A stretch of DNA of 64,000 bases from Candidatus Phyllobacterium onerii (GCF_028331445.1 NZ_JAQMHX010000004.1:248001-312000); one strand, 5' to 3'. Shown: positions 49,474 to 58,651, counted from the stretch's first letter. Made by a program: numbers and translations. The notes: a model not told the origin generated them from the sequence alone.

Positions 49474-50526
49474 ATGCAACTGGAGTCCAGGCGCTCAGGC
49501 GCCTGGGCTACCAACTTCGCTTGGGCCGCCGGCAGGTTCATCCTGATCGGCATCATCACGTTCCTGGGGCTGATCGCCGTCACGTTCTTTATCGGACGCG
49601 TCATTCCGATCGATCCGGCTCTTGCCATAGTTGGCGACAGGGCGCCTGCCCACGTGGTCGAACGGGTACGCGAAGAACTCGGTCTTAATCTGCCACTCTA
49701 CGAGCAGTTTTTCATCTACGTTAAGGGCGTGCTGGAGGGTAATTTCGGCAATTCGGTTCTGACCACCAATCCTGTGATGCAGGACATAAGACGCGTCTTC
49801 CCCGCCACGATGGAGCTTGCGACATTCGGCACGCTCATCGGCGCGGTTTTCGGGGTGCCGTTGGGCGTTCTCGCGGCGGTCAAACGCGGCAGCATCATCG
49901 ATCAGATCGTTCGCGTCATCGGTCTCATCGGCTATTCGGTCCCGATCTTCTGGCTCGGAATGATCGGTCTTGTCGTATTCTACGCCAAGCTCGGCTGGAC
50001 TTCGGGTCCGGGCCGTATCGACGTCGTCTATGAATACACCTTCACGCCTATCACCGGCTTCTACCTGCTCGATGCCGTTCTGCAGCAGAACTGGGAAGCG
50101 TTTCGCAACATTTTCAGCTTTATAATCCTGCCCGCCTCGCTGCTCGGCTATTTCTCGCTGGCCTACATCAGCCGCATGACGCGATCATTCATGCTCAATG
50201 AGCTGGAACAGGAATATATCGTCGCTGCGCGAGCCAAGGGCCTTTCCGAAACACGCATCATCTGGGGCCATGCCCTGCGCAATGCCGCGGTGCCGCTGGT
50301 CACCGTGATCGCGCTGTCTTATGCCGGATTGCTCGAGGGCTCGGTGCTGACCGAGACAGTTTTCTCATGGCCGGGGCTGGGGCTCTACATCACCAATTCG
50401 CTGCAGAACGCCGACATGAATGCAGTGCTGGGCGGTACGATCATCATTGGCACTGTCTTCGTCGCCATCAACCTTTTGTCCGATCTTTTGTATCGGGCGC
50501 TTGACCCACGGACGCGCGCACGATGA
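49474..50526 (+). CDS. Peptide ABC transporter permease (DppB-like)
   Basis: 350 aa, six membrane segments; EAA loop EYIVAARAKGLSETRIIWGH and the DppB-type N-terminal segment DPALAIVGDRAPAHVVERVR, EELGLNLPLYEQF. The start is uncertain between TTG 49459 and ATG 49474; both are in frame and follow the binding-protein stop closely. A palindromic element separates it from the next permease. Confidence 0.92.
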   Translation: MQLESRRSGAWATNFAWAAGRFILIGIITFLGLIAVTFFIGRVIPIDPALAIVGDRAPAHVVERVREELGLNLPLYEQFFIYVKGVLEGNFGNSVLTTNPVMQDIRRVFPATMELATFGTLIGAVFGVPLGVLAAVKRGSIIDQIVRVIGLIGYSVPIFWLGMIGLVVFYAKLGWTSGPGRIDVVYEYTFTPITGFYLLDAVLQQNWEAFRNIFSFIILPASLLGYFSLAYISRMTRSFMLNELEQEYIVAARAKGLSETRIIWGHALRNAAVPLVTVIALSYAGLLEGSVLTETVFSWPGLGLYITNSLQNADMNAVLGGTIIIGTVFVAINLLSDLLYRALDPRTRAR

Positions 50527-50535
50527 AAAATTTGC

Positions 50536-50637
50536 CAGAGCGGGCTGCAAACGTCAATTTTCTGTGCTCCGGTGCTCATGTACCCAAAAGTACACTGCGC
50601 TCCGGTGCTCAAAAATCGACGGTTTCGCCGCCCTCTG
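50536..50637. repeat. Palindromic element between the two peptide permease genes
   Basis: Ends CAGAGCGGGCTGCAAACGTC and, inverted, GACGGTTTCGCCGCCCTCTG pair imperfectly. The centre has TGTGCTCCGGTGCTCA and TGCGCTCCGGTGCTCA as direct copies around GTAC...GTAC, the same design as the gyrB element (43155-43296). It fills the gap between the dppB-like stop and the dppC-like start. Confidence 0.6.
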
Positions 50638-50658
50638 CCCAATTTTGTGGGTTTTGAG

Positions 50659-51576
50659 ATGATAACACGCCCCCTTTCCCGCCGTGAATGGCTGATGAGC
50701 GACCGGCCGCAATCGCGCATGCAGGCTCGGCTCGGCAGGGCCTATCTGGTCTGGAGCCGCTTTGCCAGCAACAAGCTTGCAGTCGTTGGTCTCGGCATCA
50801 TCATTGCGCTGCTGCTTGTCGCCGCCTTCGCAAATGTGCTTGCGCCACATTCGCCGGTGGTCGGCGATTTGCGCAATGCGCGCCTGTTGCCGCCGGGCGG
50901 CGAATATCTGCTTGGCACCGATGACCAGGGCCGCGATATTCTTTCGCGGTTGATCTATGGCTCGCGGCTCACGCTTTATGTGGTCATCCTCGTTGCCATC
51001 ATTGCAGCGCCTATCGGGCTTCTGGTTGGAACTATTGCGGGTTATGCTGGGGGCTGGACCGATTCAATTCTGATGCGCATCACCGATATCTTCCTGGCGT
51101 TTCCCAAGCTTATTCTTGCCTTGGCCTTCGTCGCCGCCCTCGGGCCTGGCATCGAGAACGCGGTCATCGCCATCGCGATCACCTCCTGGCCGCCCTATGC
51201 GCGTATCGCCCGCGCTGAAACGCTGACCGTGCGCAATTCCGACTACATCGCCGCGGTGCGGCTGATGGGTGCGTCGCCAATTCGGATCGTGCTGCGTCAC
51301 ATCATGCCGCTGTGTCTCTCATCGCTGATCGTGCGTGTAACGCTGGACATGGCGGGAATCATCCTGACTGCCGCCGGGCTTGGCTTTCTTGGCCTCGGTG
51401 CACAGCCGCCATTGCCGGAATGGGGCGCCATGATCGCTTCAGGACGACGCTTCATTATGGATCAGTGGTGGGTTGCGGCAGCGCCGGGCTTTGCCATCCT
51501 GATTGTCAGCCTCGGCTTCAATCTTTTAGGCGATGGCCTGCGCGACGCGCTTGATCCGCGGGGCAGCAATCAATGA
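50659..51576 (+). CDS. Peptide ABC transporter permease (DppC-like)
   Basis: 305 aa. An N-terminal cytoplasmic tail, then six membrane segments; YLLGTDDQGRDILSRLIYGS is the DppC hallmark and DYIAAVRLMGASPIRIVLRH the EAA loop. The ATG at 50659 (MITRPLSRREW) is chosen because it lies just after the palindromic element; ATG 50695 is an alternative. Its stop overlaps the next ATPase gene by 4 bp. Confidence 0.92.
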   Translation: MITRPLSRREWLMSDRPQSRMQARLGRAYLVWSRFASNKLAVVGLGIIIALLLVAAFANVLAPHSPVVGDLRNARLLPPGGEYLLGTDDQGRDILSRLIYGSRLTLYVVILVAIIAAPIGLLVGTIAGYAGGWTDSILMRITDIFLAFPKLILALAFVAALGPGIENAVIAIAITSWPPYARIARAETLTVRNSDYIAAVRLMGASPIRIVLRHIMPLCLSSLIVRVTLDMAGIILTAAGLGFLGLGAQPPLPEWGAMIASGRRFIMDQWWVAAAPGFAILIVSLGFNLLGDGLRDALDPRGSNQ

Positions 51577-52406
51577 GCAACATGCTGACTGTAGAGGACC
51601 TTCGCGTGCAGTTTCCGACGCGTAACGGCACCGTCGATGCGGTGCGCGGCGTTTCCTTCACGCTTGGCCGCGAGCGCCTGGGCATCGTCGGCGAGTCCGG
51701 TTCAGGCAAGTCGCAGACCGGCCGCGCCATCATGGGGTTGACGCCGCCGCATGCAAAGATCACTGCCCGGAAGCTCAACTTCGACGGCATCGACTTGCTG
51801 GAGGCTTCGGTGAAGCAGCGGCGGAGCCTTCGCGGCAACCGCATTGCCATGATCCTGCAGGATCCGAAATATTCGCTCAATCCTGTCATGAGTATCGGCC
51901 GGCAGATCGTCGAAACACTCAGGACGCATGAGAAGGTCAGCAAAGCCGAGGCACGCAAACGGGCGCTCGACATGCTTGCCGCCGTGCAGATCCGTGACGC
52001 AGAGCGGGTCTACGATTTACATCCGCATGAGGTTTCGGGCGGCATGGGGCAGCGCGCCATGATTGCCATGATGCTGATCACCGGCCCTGAACTGCTGATC
52101 GCCGACGAGCCAACCTCGGCGCTGGATGTGACCGTGCAACTCGACGTGCTGCGTATTCTCGACAATCTGGTGCGGGATCGCGGCATGGGCCTGATCTTCA
52201 TTTCTCACGATCTGCGGCTGGTTTCATCGTTCTGCGACCGCGTCATCGTCATGTATGCGGGGCGGATCGTCGAGGAGATTGCCGCAACCGATTTGCACAA
52301 TGCCAAGCATCCCTACACACAAGGCTTGCTCAATTGCATGCCGCAGATCGGCGCCGACCGGCATCCGCTGCCGGTGCTTGACCGCAAGCCGGAGTGGGCC
52401 GCATGA
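51573..52406 (+). CDS. Peptide ABC transporter ATP-binding protein (DppD-like)
   Basis: 277 aa. Walker A GIVGESGSGKSQTGRAIMGL, signature HEVSGGMGQRAMIAMML, Walker B LLIADEPTSALDVTVQ, switch His in LIFISHDLRLV. The C-terminal HPYTQGLLNCMP is typical of oligopeptide ATPases. Overlaps both neighbours by ATGA. Confidence 0.94.
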   Translation: MSNMLTVEDLRVQFPTRNGTVDAVRGVSFTLGRERLGIVGESGSGKSQTGRAIMGLTPPHAKITARKLNFDGIDLLEASVKQRRSLRGNRIAMILQDPKYSLNPVMSIGRQIVETLRTHEKVSKAEARKRALDMLAAVQIRDAERVYDLHPHEVSGGMGQRAMIAMMLITGPELLIADEPTSALDVTVQLDVLRILDNLVRDRGMGLIFISHDLRLVSSFCDRVIVMYAGRIVEEIAATDLHNAKHPYTQGLLNCMPQIGADRHPLPVLDRKPEWAA

Positions 52407-53179
52407 CATCAACCCGGTCCAACGCATTGGTCATTGAAAAGCTTGAAGTGAAATTCGACCGCTTTCTCGCCCTGCGCGGTGTCAGCTTCGACGTGGCGCC
52501 GGGCGAATCCTTTGGTCTCGTCGGTGAATCCGGCTCGGGAAAATCCACATTGCTGCGTGCTGTCGCAGGTCTCGCTCCGGTCAGCGCCGGAACGATTACC
52601 GTCAACGGCACGACGCTGGGTTCGTCCCGCACCAAGGCATTCTACCGTGAAGTACAGATGGTATTTCAGGACCCTTATGGCTCGCTGCATCCGCGCCAGA
52701 CAGTGGATCGATTGCTCCTGGAACCGCTGGTGATCCATGGATTCGGTGATATCGAAAAGCGTATCCTTCGCGCACTCGACGAAGTGGGATTGGGGTCGAG
52801 TTTCCGCTTCCGCTATTCGCACCAGCTGTCGGGCGGTCAACGTCAGCGCGTCGCTATTGCCAGGGCGCTGATCCTCGAACCATCGATCCTGCTCCTTGAT
52901 GAGCCCACATCGGCGCTCGATGCCTCGGTTCAGGCGGAGGTGTTGAACCTGCTCGAGCAGATCAGGCGCGACCGGAAACTGACTTTCCTCATGGTGAGCC
53001 ATGATCTTGCCGTGGTTACCCATATGTGCGACCGGCTGATGGTCATGCAGAATGGTGCCGAAGTGGAGCGGTTGACGGCATCGGAGCTTGCCAAACGCAA
53101 GGTCACGCAGGAATACACGCGCAATCTTCTCATCGCGAGCCAAGGATTCGTCCGGCCGGATATCCAGCCTGAGCACTAA
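52403..53179 (+). CDS. Peptide ABC transporter ATP-binding protein (DppF-like)
   Basis: 258 aa. Walker A GLVGESGSGKSTLLRAVAGL, signature HQLSGGQRQRVAIARAL, Walker B ILLLDEPTSALDASVQ, His in MVSHDLAVV. Also the DppF-type block VQMVFQDPYGSLHPRQTV. Last gene of the importer operon; no clear terminator follows. Confidence 0.94.
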   Translation: MTSTRSNALVIEKLEVKFDRFLALRGVSFDVAPGESFGLVGESGSGKSTLLRAVAGLAPVSAGTITVNGTTLGSSRTKAFYREVQMVFQDPYGSLHPRQTVDRLLLEPLVIHGFGDIEKRILRALDEVGLGSSFRFRYSHQLSGGQRQRVAIARALILEPSILLLDEPTSALDASVQAEVLNLLEQIRRDRKLTFLMVSHDLAVVTHMCDRLMVMQNGAEVERLTASELAKRKVTQEYTRNLLIASQGFVRPDIQPEH

Positions 53180-53323
53180 CAATCTTCATCGGATTTTTAC
53201 CATTCCAACAATGATTTTACACAAATCGTGCTGACCGAGCATGATCGTGAAAATATGAATGAATTTACTAAGCACGAATTTACGCGGGAGATTCAAAGGT
53301 CCAGGTAACGACGGAGTGGGCCA

Positions 53324-54286
53324 ATGAAAAAAATTCGAAATTTCCTAAAAGACCGCAGCGGGGCAACAGCAATAACCTTCGGATTGCTGCTCATACCCAT
53401 CATGGGGATGACCGGGCTGGCTGTGGATTACAGCCTGGCGAGCAATGAGCGGTCCAAATTACAGAACGCCGCTGACTCGGCCGCGTTGGCCGGCGCGTCG
53501 GTTTTCACCGGGTCGAATTCTGCGGCGGCAGAAGCGCGTGCAAAAGCCTACCTCAAGGCTAATCTCGGTGCGGAAGCGGACAAGGTTACCATCAAATTCA
53601 CTGCGGCCGATCAAAAGGTCAACGTTGCAATCAGCGGCGGGACAAACACAGTGTTCATGCATCTGCTAAAACAGGACAAGGTTGCGATCGGTGTGAATGC
53701 AACGGCTTTGGCGCCATTGAAACCTACAACGGCGAAATTCATTCCAGGTGATATGTACGGTTGGTACTTCAAGAAGGTTTCCATTGTGGTCGTGAAGAAT
53801 GGCGTGGAAACCGTGATGGGAACCATAACCTACACAAGTGCCTACAGAAGTGGTCCTAACAGCGCGAATGGTCGTGGTACGGGTGTCAAAACCCAGGTCC
53901 CGCCGGACAATACGACCATTAATCTCGGCGATTACGACAAGTTGTATCTCAAGATGGAAGTCAAAAACGATGGCTGCGACATTGGATACAAGTACACCGC
54001 CGATCCCGCGGACCCCAACCATACTCTTTGCGTACCGAGCGCTTCCTCTAGCAGTTATAACCTGACGTTGCGCACTGACGATCCAAATACGGTCGACTAC
54101 CTGTTCGTTGAGGGCGTGCAGCTAAAGAAGGGTTCCACGCCTCCACTGGACTCCCTGTTCAACTGCGGTGGCCGGCAAGATCATGCCTGGGAAGACGGCG
54201 GTGGCTTTGCACAGCAGGACTTTTTCTACCAGGTAGAGGCCGCTTGTAAATCCGTCGATGGCGAGAACGTCCGTCTGACAAACTAG
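53324..54286 (+). CDS. TadE/TadG-like Flp pilus-assembly or exported protein
   Basis: 320 aa. The N-terminus FLKDRSGATAITFGLLLIPI, MGMTGLAVDYS matches the TadG/Flp-type prepilin-like segment with one membrane helix, followed by KLQNAADSAALAGASVFTGS. The remaining about 200 residues are extracytoplasmic, with Cys pairs late in the chain (CDIG, LCVPS, FNCGG, AACKS), and resemble no family I know. No other tad genes are near, so this is a stand-alone copy. GGAG ribosome site 8 nt upstream. Confidence 0.78.
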   Translation: MKKIRNFLKDRSGATAITFGLLLIPIMGMTGLAVDYSLASNERSKLQNAADSAALAGASVFTGSNSAAAEARAKAYLKANLGAEADKVTIKFTAADQKVNVAISGGTNTVFMHLLKQDKVAIGVNATALAPLKPTTAKFIPGDMYGWYFKKVSIVVVKNGVETVMGTITYTSAYRSGPNSANGRGTGVKTQVPPDNTTINLGDYDKLYLKMEVKNDGCDIGYKYTADPADPNHTLCVPSASSSSYNLTLRTDDPNTVDYLFVEGVQLKKGSTPPLDSLFNCGGRQDHAWEDGGGFAQQDFFYQVEAACKSVDGENVRLTN

Positions 54287-54301
54287 ACCGATAGCAACCA
54301 C

Positions 54302-54333
54302 AGCGGCGCAATTGACTTTGTCCTTGCGCCGCT
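54302..54333 (+). terminator. Hairpin after the TadG-like gene
   Basis: Ten-bp perfect stem AGCGGCGCAA / TTGCGCCGCT with a 12-nt loop, 15 bp after the stop; no T run. Confidence 0.5.
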
Positions 54334-54346
54334 CCATCATGACTTT

Positions 54347-54434
54347 ATTCCGAGGGGGGCACTGTACAGTGCTGAGATAGCGTCGAGCTGGACCCTTGAA
54401 CCTGATCCGGGTTATGCCGGCGTAGGAACGGGAA
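54347..54434 (+). promoter_or_regulatory. TPP riboswitch (THI element)
   Basis: The conserved CTGAGAT core (54372-54378) and ACCCTTGAACCTGATCCGGG with TTATGCCGGCGTAGGAACGG form the pyrimidine- and pyrophosphate-sensing arms of the thiamine pyrophosphate aptamer. It lies about 115 bp upstream of thiX and should shut down the thi operon when TPP is plentiful. No obvious terminator follows the aptamer; translational control is possible. Confidence 0.93.
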
Positions 54435-54551
54435 TTGAGCCTTCTTCGCACACCTCAAGTCTTGTCTTCGCGCATATCCGGATCTCCGATCATGATGGAG
54501 TCCAGACCGTGCCCGTTTCCTTGAAATTTCTCCGGCAAAAACGGTAGTGGC

Positions 54552-55307
54552 GTGAACAGCGCCATGCGCCTGGTTTTACAGATAGCGGCAGCTTTGCTGG
54601 CGGTGGTCCTGTGCTGGCAAGCGATCGTCTGGGTGATGGCGCCGCCGCGTTTCATCTTGCCAGGACCATTGACGGTTATCTCTACGCTGGTCGACGAGCA
54701 GCACTATCTGCTGGCCAACGCCGCCATCACGCTGGTGGAGATCATCCTTGGGCTGATGTTTGGGGCGCTGGCAGGCATCCTGACTGCGCTTCTCGTCTGC
54801 GCTGTGCCGGGTTTCCGACAGATCGTCTGGCCGATGATGCTCGTGCTACAGGCGTTGCCGGTTTTCGCGATCGCGCCGCTGCTGGTGCTGTGGTTTGGTT
54901 TCGGTCTTGCCTCCAAGGTCGTCATGGCAAGCCTCATCATCTTCTTTCCGGTGGCCTCGGCCTTCGCCGACGGTCTGCAGCGCACCAATCAGGATCTGCT
55001 CGACGCGGCGGCACTGACACAGGCATCGCCTCTCGCGACACTGTTCCTCGTGCGCGTGCCGAGCGCCTTGCCGGCACTGGGTTCCGGCTTGCGCGTCGCG
55101 GCAGTTTTCGCACCCATCGGCGCCGTCATCGGCGAGTGGGTTGGCTCTTCGCGTGGCCTCGGTTTCGTCATGCTTCAGGCCAATGCGCGCATGCAGACGG
55201 ATACGCTCTTTGCTGCCCTCATCATCCTCGCCACGCTGACTATTGTCCTGCGCTTCCTTGTGGATGCGCTGGCAAAACGGCTGACGCCATGGGCGCGGGA
55301 GGCATGA
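54552..55307 (+). CDS. thiX: HMP/thiamine-precursor ABC transporter permease ThiX
   Basis: 251 aa, about six membrane segments. The EAA-type loop is LDAAALTQASPLATLFLVRV and the motif GSGLRVAAVFAPIGAVIGEW matches the SsuC/ThiX permease group. The riboswitch and following thiY assign it to import of the pyrimidine HMP or its formylated form. Start GTG 54552 or ATG 54564. No ATPase subunit (ThiZ) is encoded nearby. Confidence 0.88.
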   Translation: MNSAMRLVLQIAAALLAVVLCWQAIVWVMAPPRFILPGPLTVISTLVDEQHYLLANAAITLVEIILGLMFGALAGILTALLVCAVPGFRQIVWPMMLVLQALPVFAIAPLLVLWFGFGLASKVVMASLIIFFPVASAFADGLQRTNQDLLDAAALTQASPLATLFLVRVPSALPALGSGLRVAAVFAPIGAVIGEWVGSSRGLGFVMLQANARMQTDTLFAALIILATLTIVLRFLVDALAKRLTPWAREA

Positions 55308-55345
55308 CAATTTTCCCTCATTTGATCGCATGTAAAGGATCTTCG

Positions 55346-56299
55346 ATGTTTCGCATTCATCCCCTGATTTTCATGGTCGGCCTCGCCGTTTCTGCCCTCG
55401 GCATTTCCAGTCCGGTCATGGCAGCCGACAAGCTGACTGTTCTTCTTGAATGGTTCGTCAATCCCGACCATGCGCCACTTGTCATCGCCCGGGAGAAGGG
55501 CTACTTCGCGGAGGCCGATCTCGATGTCGAGCTCATCCCGCCAGCTGATCCGGCAGCGCCGCCACGCCTTGTTGCGGCGAAGCAGGCGGACATCGCCATC
55601 CACTATCAGCCCACGCTTTTTCTCGATCATGATGAAGGCCTGCCGCTGGTACGCTTCGGCACGCTTGTTGAAACGCCGCTCAATACGGTGATGACACTGG
55701 CGGCCGGGCAAATCAAAAGCTTGAAGGATTTGAAGGGCAAGAAGATTGGCTTTTCCGTCGCGGGCTTCGAAGATGCGATGCTGGGTGCCATGCTGAAAGC
55801 GGAAGGCCTTTCAACCAAGGATGTCGAGTTGATCAATGTCAACTTTGCCCTCTCCACCTCGCTGATTTCCGGGCAGGTGGATGCGACGGTCGGTGCCTAT
55901 CGCAATTTCGAGCTGACGCAGATGGCGCAGGAAGGGCACAAGGGGCTCGCCTTCTTCCCGGAAGAACATGGCGTGCCCCCCTATGACGAGCTCATTTTCG
56001 TTACCTATCCGGATTTGCTGAAGGACGACCGGCTCAAGCGCTTTCTCGGCGCGGTGGAGAAGGGAGCGATCTACCTGACCAACCATCCGGACGAATCCTG
56101 GCAGCTCTTCGTCAAGGCCTATCCGGATCTGGATAATCCACTGAACAAGCAGGCCTGGATCGACACGCTGCCGCGATTTGCCAAGCGGCCCGCTGCGCTC
56201 GATCGCGGCCGCTACGAACGGTTCGGTGTCTTCATGCACGACGCAGGATTGATCAAGAGCATCCCCAAGGTCGACGACATCGCCGTGGAATTAAACTGA
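55346..56299 (+). CDS. thiY: Thiamine-precursor-binding periplasmic protein ThiY (NMT1/THI5-like)
   Basis: 317 aa. Signal peptide MFRIHPLIFMVGLAVSALGI then SSPVMA. The NMT1/THI5-like fold is shown by LEWFVNPDHAPLVIAREKGY and LVAAKQADIAIHYQPTLFLD, with GFEDAMLGAMLKAEGLSTKD. Binds a pyrimidine thiamine precursor. The ATG at 55346 has AAAGGA 7 nt upstream; an ATG at 55304 that overlaps thiX would add 14 residues before the signal peptide. Confidence 0.9.
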   Translation: MFRIHPLIFMVGLAVSALGISSPVMAADKLTVLLEWFVNPDHAPLVIAREKGYFAEADLDVELIPPADPAAPPRLVAAKQADIAIHYQPTLFLDHDEGLPLVRFGTLVETPLNTVMTLAAGQIKSLKDLKGKKIGFSVAGFEDAMLGAMLKAEGLSTKDVELINVNFALSTSLISGQVDATVGAYRNFELTQMAQEGHKGLAFFPEEHGVPPYDELIFVTYPDLLKDDRLKRFLGAVEKGAIYLTNHPDESWQLFVKAYPDLDNPLNKQAWIDTLPRFAKRPAALDRGRYERFGVFMHDAGLIKSIPKVDDIAVELN

Positions 56300-56323
56300 A
56301 CATTTCAACTAAAGAGAGAACAC

Positions 56324-56983
56324 ATGCCAAAAGTAGATTACCGGCTGAATGCCATTGTCGATGTCGATGCTATCGGCGGCGACAGGGACCTAGGCCAGCT
56401 TGCGCTTAGCGCCGCACGGGGTGGCGCTACGATCATCCAGTATCGTGACAAGAACTCGCCAACGCGCCTTATGGTCGAACGGGCCAGAACGATCCATGCC
56501 GCACTGAAGGGGACGGGGGTGCCACTGGTGGTCAATGACCGTATCGACGTGGCGCTCGCCGCCGGCGTCGAAGGGGTGCATGTCGGCCGCGAGGACATGC
56601 TCGTGGCGGATGCGCGCCGTCTGCTCGGACCGGACGCGATCCTCGGCCTGACGGTCAAGAATGAAGCAGATGCTCAGGCGGCTATCGAGGCCGATATCGA
56701 CTACGCATGTATCGGCGGCCTGTTCGAAACACCGGCAAAGCAAAATCTGGAGCCTATCGGCTTTGAAGGGTTCAGCCGTCTGGCACCAATCATCCGCAAG
56801 GTGAAACCCGACCTGCCGATCGGCGCGATCGCAGGTATCGATCTTGCGCGTACGCCGCCTGCGATTGCGGCCGGAGCCGACGGCGTGGCTGCGATTTCGG
56901 CGATTTTCCGGCAGGACGATCCGCAAGGCGCGACCGCTGCGTTGCTGGCGGCGGTCGATGCAGCGTTGAAGGAACGGGCATGA
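56324..56983 (+). CDS. thiE: Thiamine phosphate synthase ThiE
   Basis: Joins HMP-diphosphate and the thiazole phosphate to give thiamine phosphate. TIM-barrel motifs ATIIQYRDKNSPTRLMVERA, VPLVVNDRIDVALAAGVEGV, HVGREDM and PIGAIAGIDLARTPPAIAAG are present. 219 aa, normal. The thiD start overlaps its stop by 4 bp. Confidence 0.94.
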   Translation: MPKVDYRLNAIVDVDAIGGDRDLGQLALSAARGGATIIQYRDKNSPTRLMVERARTIHAALKGTGVPLVVNDRIDVALAAGVEGVHVGREDMLVADARRLLGPDAILGLTVKNEADAQAAIEADIDYACIGGLFETPAKQNLEPIGFEGFSRLAPIIRKVKPDLPIGAIAGIDLARTPPAIAAGADGVAAISAIFRQDDPQGATAALLAAVDAALKERA

Positions 56984-57795
56984 CTGCGATTGCCCAAACA
57001 GCCATTGCATTGACCATTGCCGGTTCCGACAGCGGGGGAGGCGCAGGCATCCAGGCGGATTTGAAGACATTCTCGGCACTTGGCGTTTATGGCACCAGTG
57101 TTTTGACGGCGATCACCGCGCAGAACACACGCGGAGTGACCGCTATCGAGAATCTCTCGCCTGGCATCGTCCGCGCACAGATCGATGCTGTCCTGTCCGA
57201 TATCGACGCGCACGCGATCAAGATCGGCATGGTCGGCGTGGTCGAAACGATCGAGGCAATCGCCGACGCGCTGGAGCACTGGAACCGGAGGGTGGTACTG
57301 GACCCGGTAATGGTCGCTACGTCCGGTGACCGCTTGTTGCAGCCAGAGGCTATTGAAGCATTGCGGCAGCTTCTTCTGCCGCGCGCCCTGGTACTGACAC
57401 CCAATCTGCCGGAAGCAGCATTGCTGACAGGTGAGACTATAGCAGAGGATGAAGCCGGGATGGCCCGGCAGGCAGAGAAACTGCTGGCGCTCGGAGCGGC
57501 GGCTGTGCTGGTCAAGGGCGGTCACGCGAAATCCGAGATGAGCACGGACCTGTTGTTCGACGGTGTCATGATGCAGCGCTTTTCAAGCCCGCGCATCATG
57601 ACGAACAATGACCATGGCACTGGCTGCACTCTGGCCGCCGCAATAACCGCCGGATTGGCCAAAGGCCTTGATCTAGGTGAGGCTGTAACTGATGCGAAAG
57701 ACTATCTGACGGCGGCGATTGCCGCGGCCGGAATACTTAAAGTGGGGCAGGGACGCGGGCCTGTGCACCACTTCCACCGCTGGTGGCCGGCATGA
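56980..57795 (+). CDS. thiD: Hydroxymethylpyrimidine (phosphate) kinase ThiD
   Basis: Phosphorylates HMP and HMP-phosphate, giving the HMP-diphosphate used by ThiE. Ribokinase-like motifs IAGSDSGGGAGIQADLKTFS, HAIKIGMVG, VVLDPVMVATSGDRLLQ and NDHGTGCTLAAAITAGLAKG (catalytic Asp/Gly anion hole) are intact. 271 aa. The last 59 bp overlap the convergent transglycosylase gene. Confidence 0.94.
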   Translation: MTAIAQTAIALTIAGSDSGGGAGIQADLKTFSALGVYGTSVLTAITAQNTRGVTAIENLSPGIVRAQIDAVLSDIDAHAIKIGMVGVVETIEAIADALEHWNRRVVLDPVMVATSGDRLLQPEAIEALRQLLLPRALVLTPNLPEAALLTGETIAEDEAGMARQAEKLLALGAAAVLVKGGHAKSEMSTDLLFDGVMMQRFSSPRIMTNNDHGTGCTLAAAITAGLAKGLDLGEAVTDAKDYLTAAIAAAGILKVGQGRGPVHHFHRWWPA

Positions 57796-58519
57796 CGGTG
57801 TCGATCATTTCGGGCCGCTCGAACGGCAAGGGGACCATCGCGGGAAGAACGACTTGATCGCTCGCGTAAGCGAGTTGCGCGGCGGCCGGAGCTGCCGGCG
57901 GGAACGGCTGGGTTGCCGTCCCAGCTGTCACGGTCACCGCGGTATTGCCGGCAACCGGAGCAGGTTCAGAAGCGGCTGCGGTTTCGACCGGCGACGCCGG
58001 CTCCAATACGCCCAGCATGCCCTTGCGCTTGGCCTGGAAATAGTAGCCGCGTGAGTAAAGTCGCACAGCCTGATCCGGATTGTAATCGGCGACCTTGTAG
58101 GCCCCGGCCAGATATCTCACGCCATATTTGAGATTGGTCTCGGCATCGAGCAAATCCTTGGCGCTGCCGTCATGCCCCATACCGCGCGCGGTCGCGGGCA
58201 GCATCTGCATCAGGCCCCAATATGGTCCGTTGCGGGCCGCCGGATTGAACCGACTCTCACGCTGCACGACGCGGCGTACCAGCGATTCCGGAACAGCATA
58301 GGCGACGGAATATTTCGAGATCAGACCATCGACGGACGACCTATCGGAAGATTTGGGTTGCGGCTTGGTATCTACAGCGTTGGCAAGCCGCGGCGATGGT
58401 TCGGGAAGCGGAATTGACGTCGCACTGGGCAATTTCGGATCGGCTGTCGTGCAAGCGCCGAGTACCAGAGCAAGGCTCAGGCAGGCAAAGGCGCGCGGCA
58501 ATCGAATATCAGGCAGCAT
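57737..58519 (-). CDS. Lytic transglycosylase (SLT domain) lipoprotein
   Basis: 260 aa. Lipobox in LALVLGAC. The SLT domain (about residues 68-165) has the catalytic Glu in VVQRESRFNPAARNGPYWGL, then MQMLPATARGMG and NLKYGVRYLAGAY. It cleaves glycan strands of peptidoglycan in the periplasm. The C-terminal 80 residues are Ala/Pro-rich and probably disordered; this tail is encoded by the DNA that overlaps thiD. Confidence 0.9.
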   Translation of the reverse strand: MLPDIRLPRAFACLSLALVLGACTTADPKLPSATSIPLPEPSPRLANAVDTKPQPKSSDRSSVDGLISKYSVAYAVPESLVRRVVQRESRFNPAARNGPYWGLMQMLPATARGMGHDGSAKDLLDAETNLKYGVRYLAGAYKVADYNPDQAVRLYSRGYYFQAKRKGMLGVLEPASPVETAAASEPAPVAGNTAVTVTAGTATQPFPPAAPAAAQLAYASDQVVLPAMVPLPFERPEMIDTVMPATSGGSGAQARVPAPL

Positions 58520-58651
58520 TTGTCACCGGTCGGACGAGGCAGATGTTGAGCTGTCATAGCTTGTTCGCAGGGGCGTGGGGCAATCACTTTCCATTGCAGA
58601 TTGTTACAGTAAGAGTTCCCGTTTAAGCGACTGTCTTGACTCCAGCATATA

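Noticed and set aside
53236-53275. GAGCATGATC-like start of another rhizobial palindrome upstream of the TadG-like gene
   Set aside because: Only a partial left arm is visible and no matching right arm was found.
54611-55345. Long forward frame upstream of thiY inside thiX
   Set aside because: It is the wrong frame of thiX; the thiY signal peptide and ribosome site place the start at 55346.
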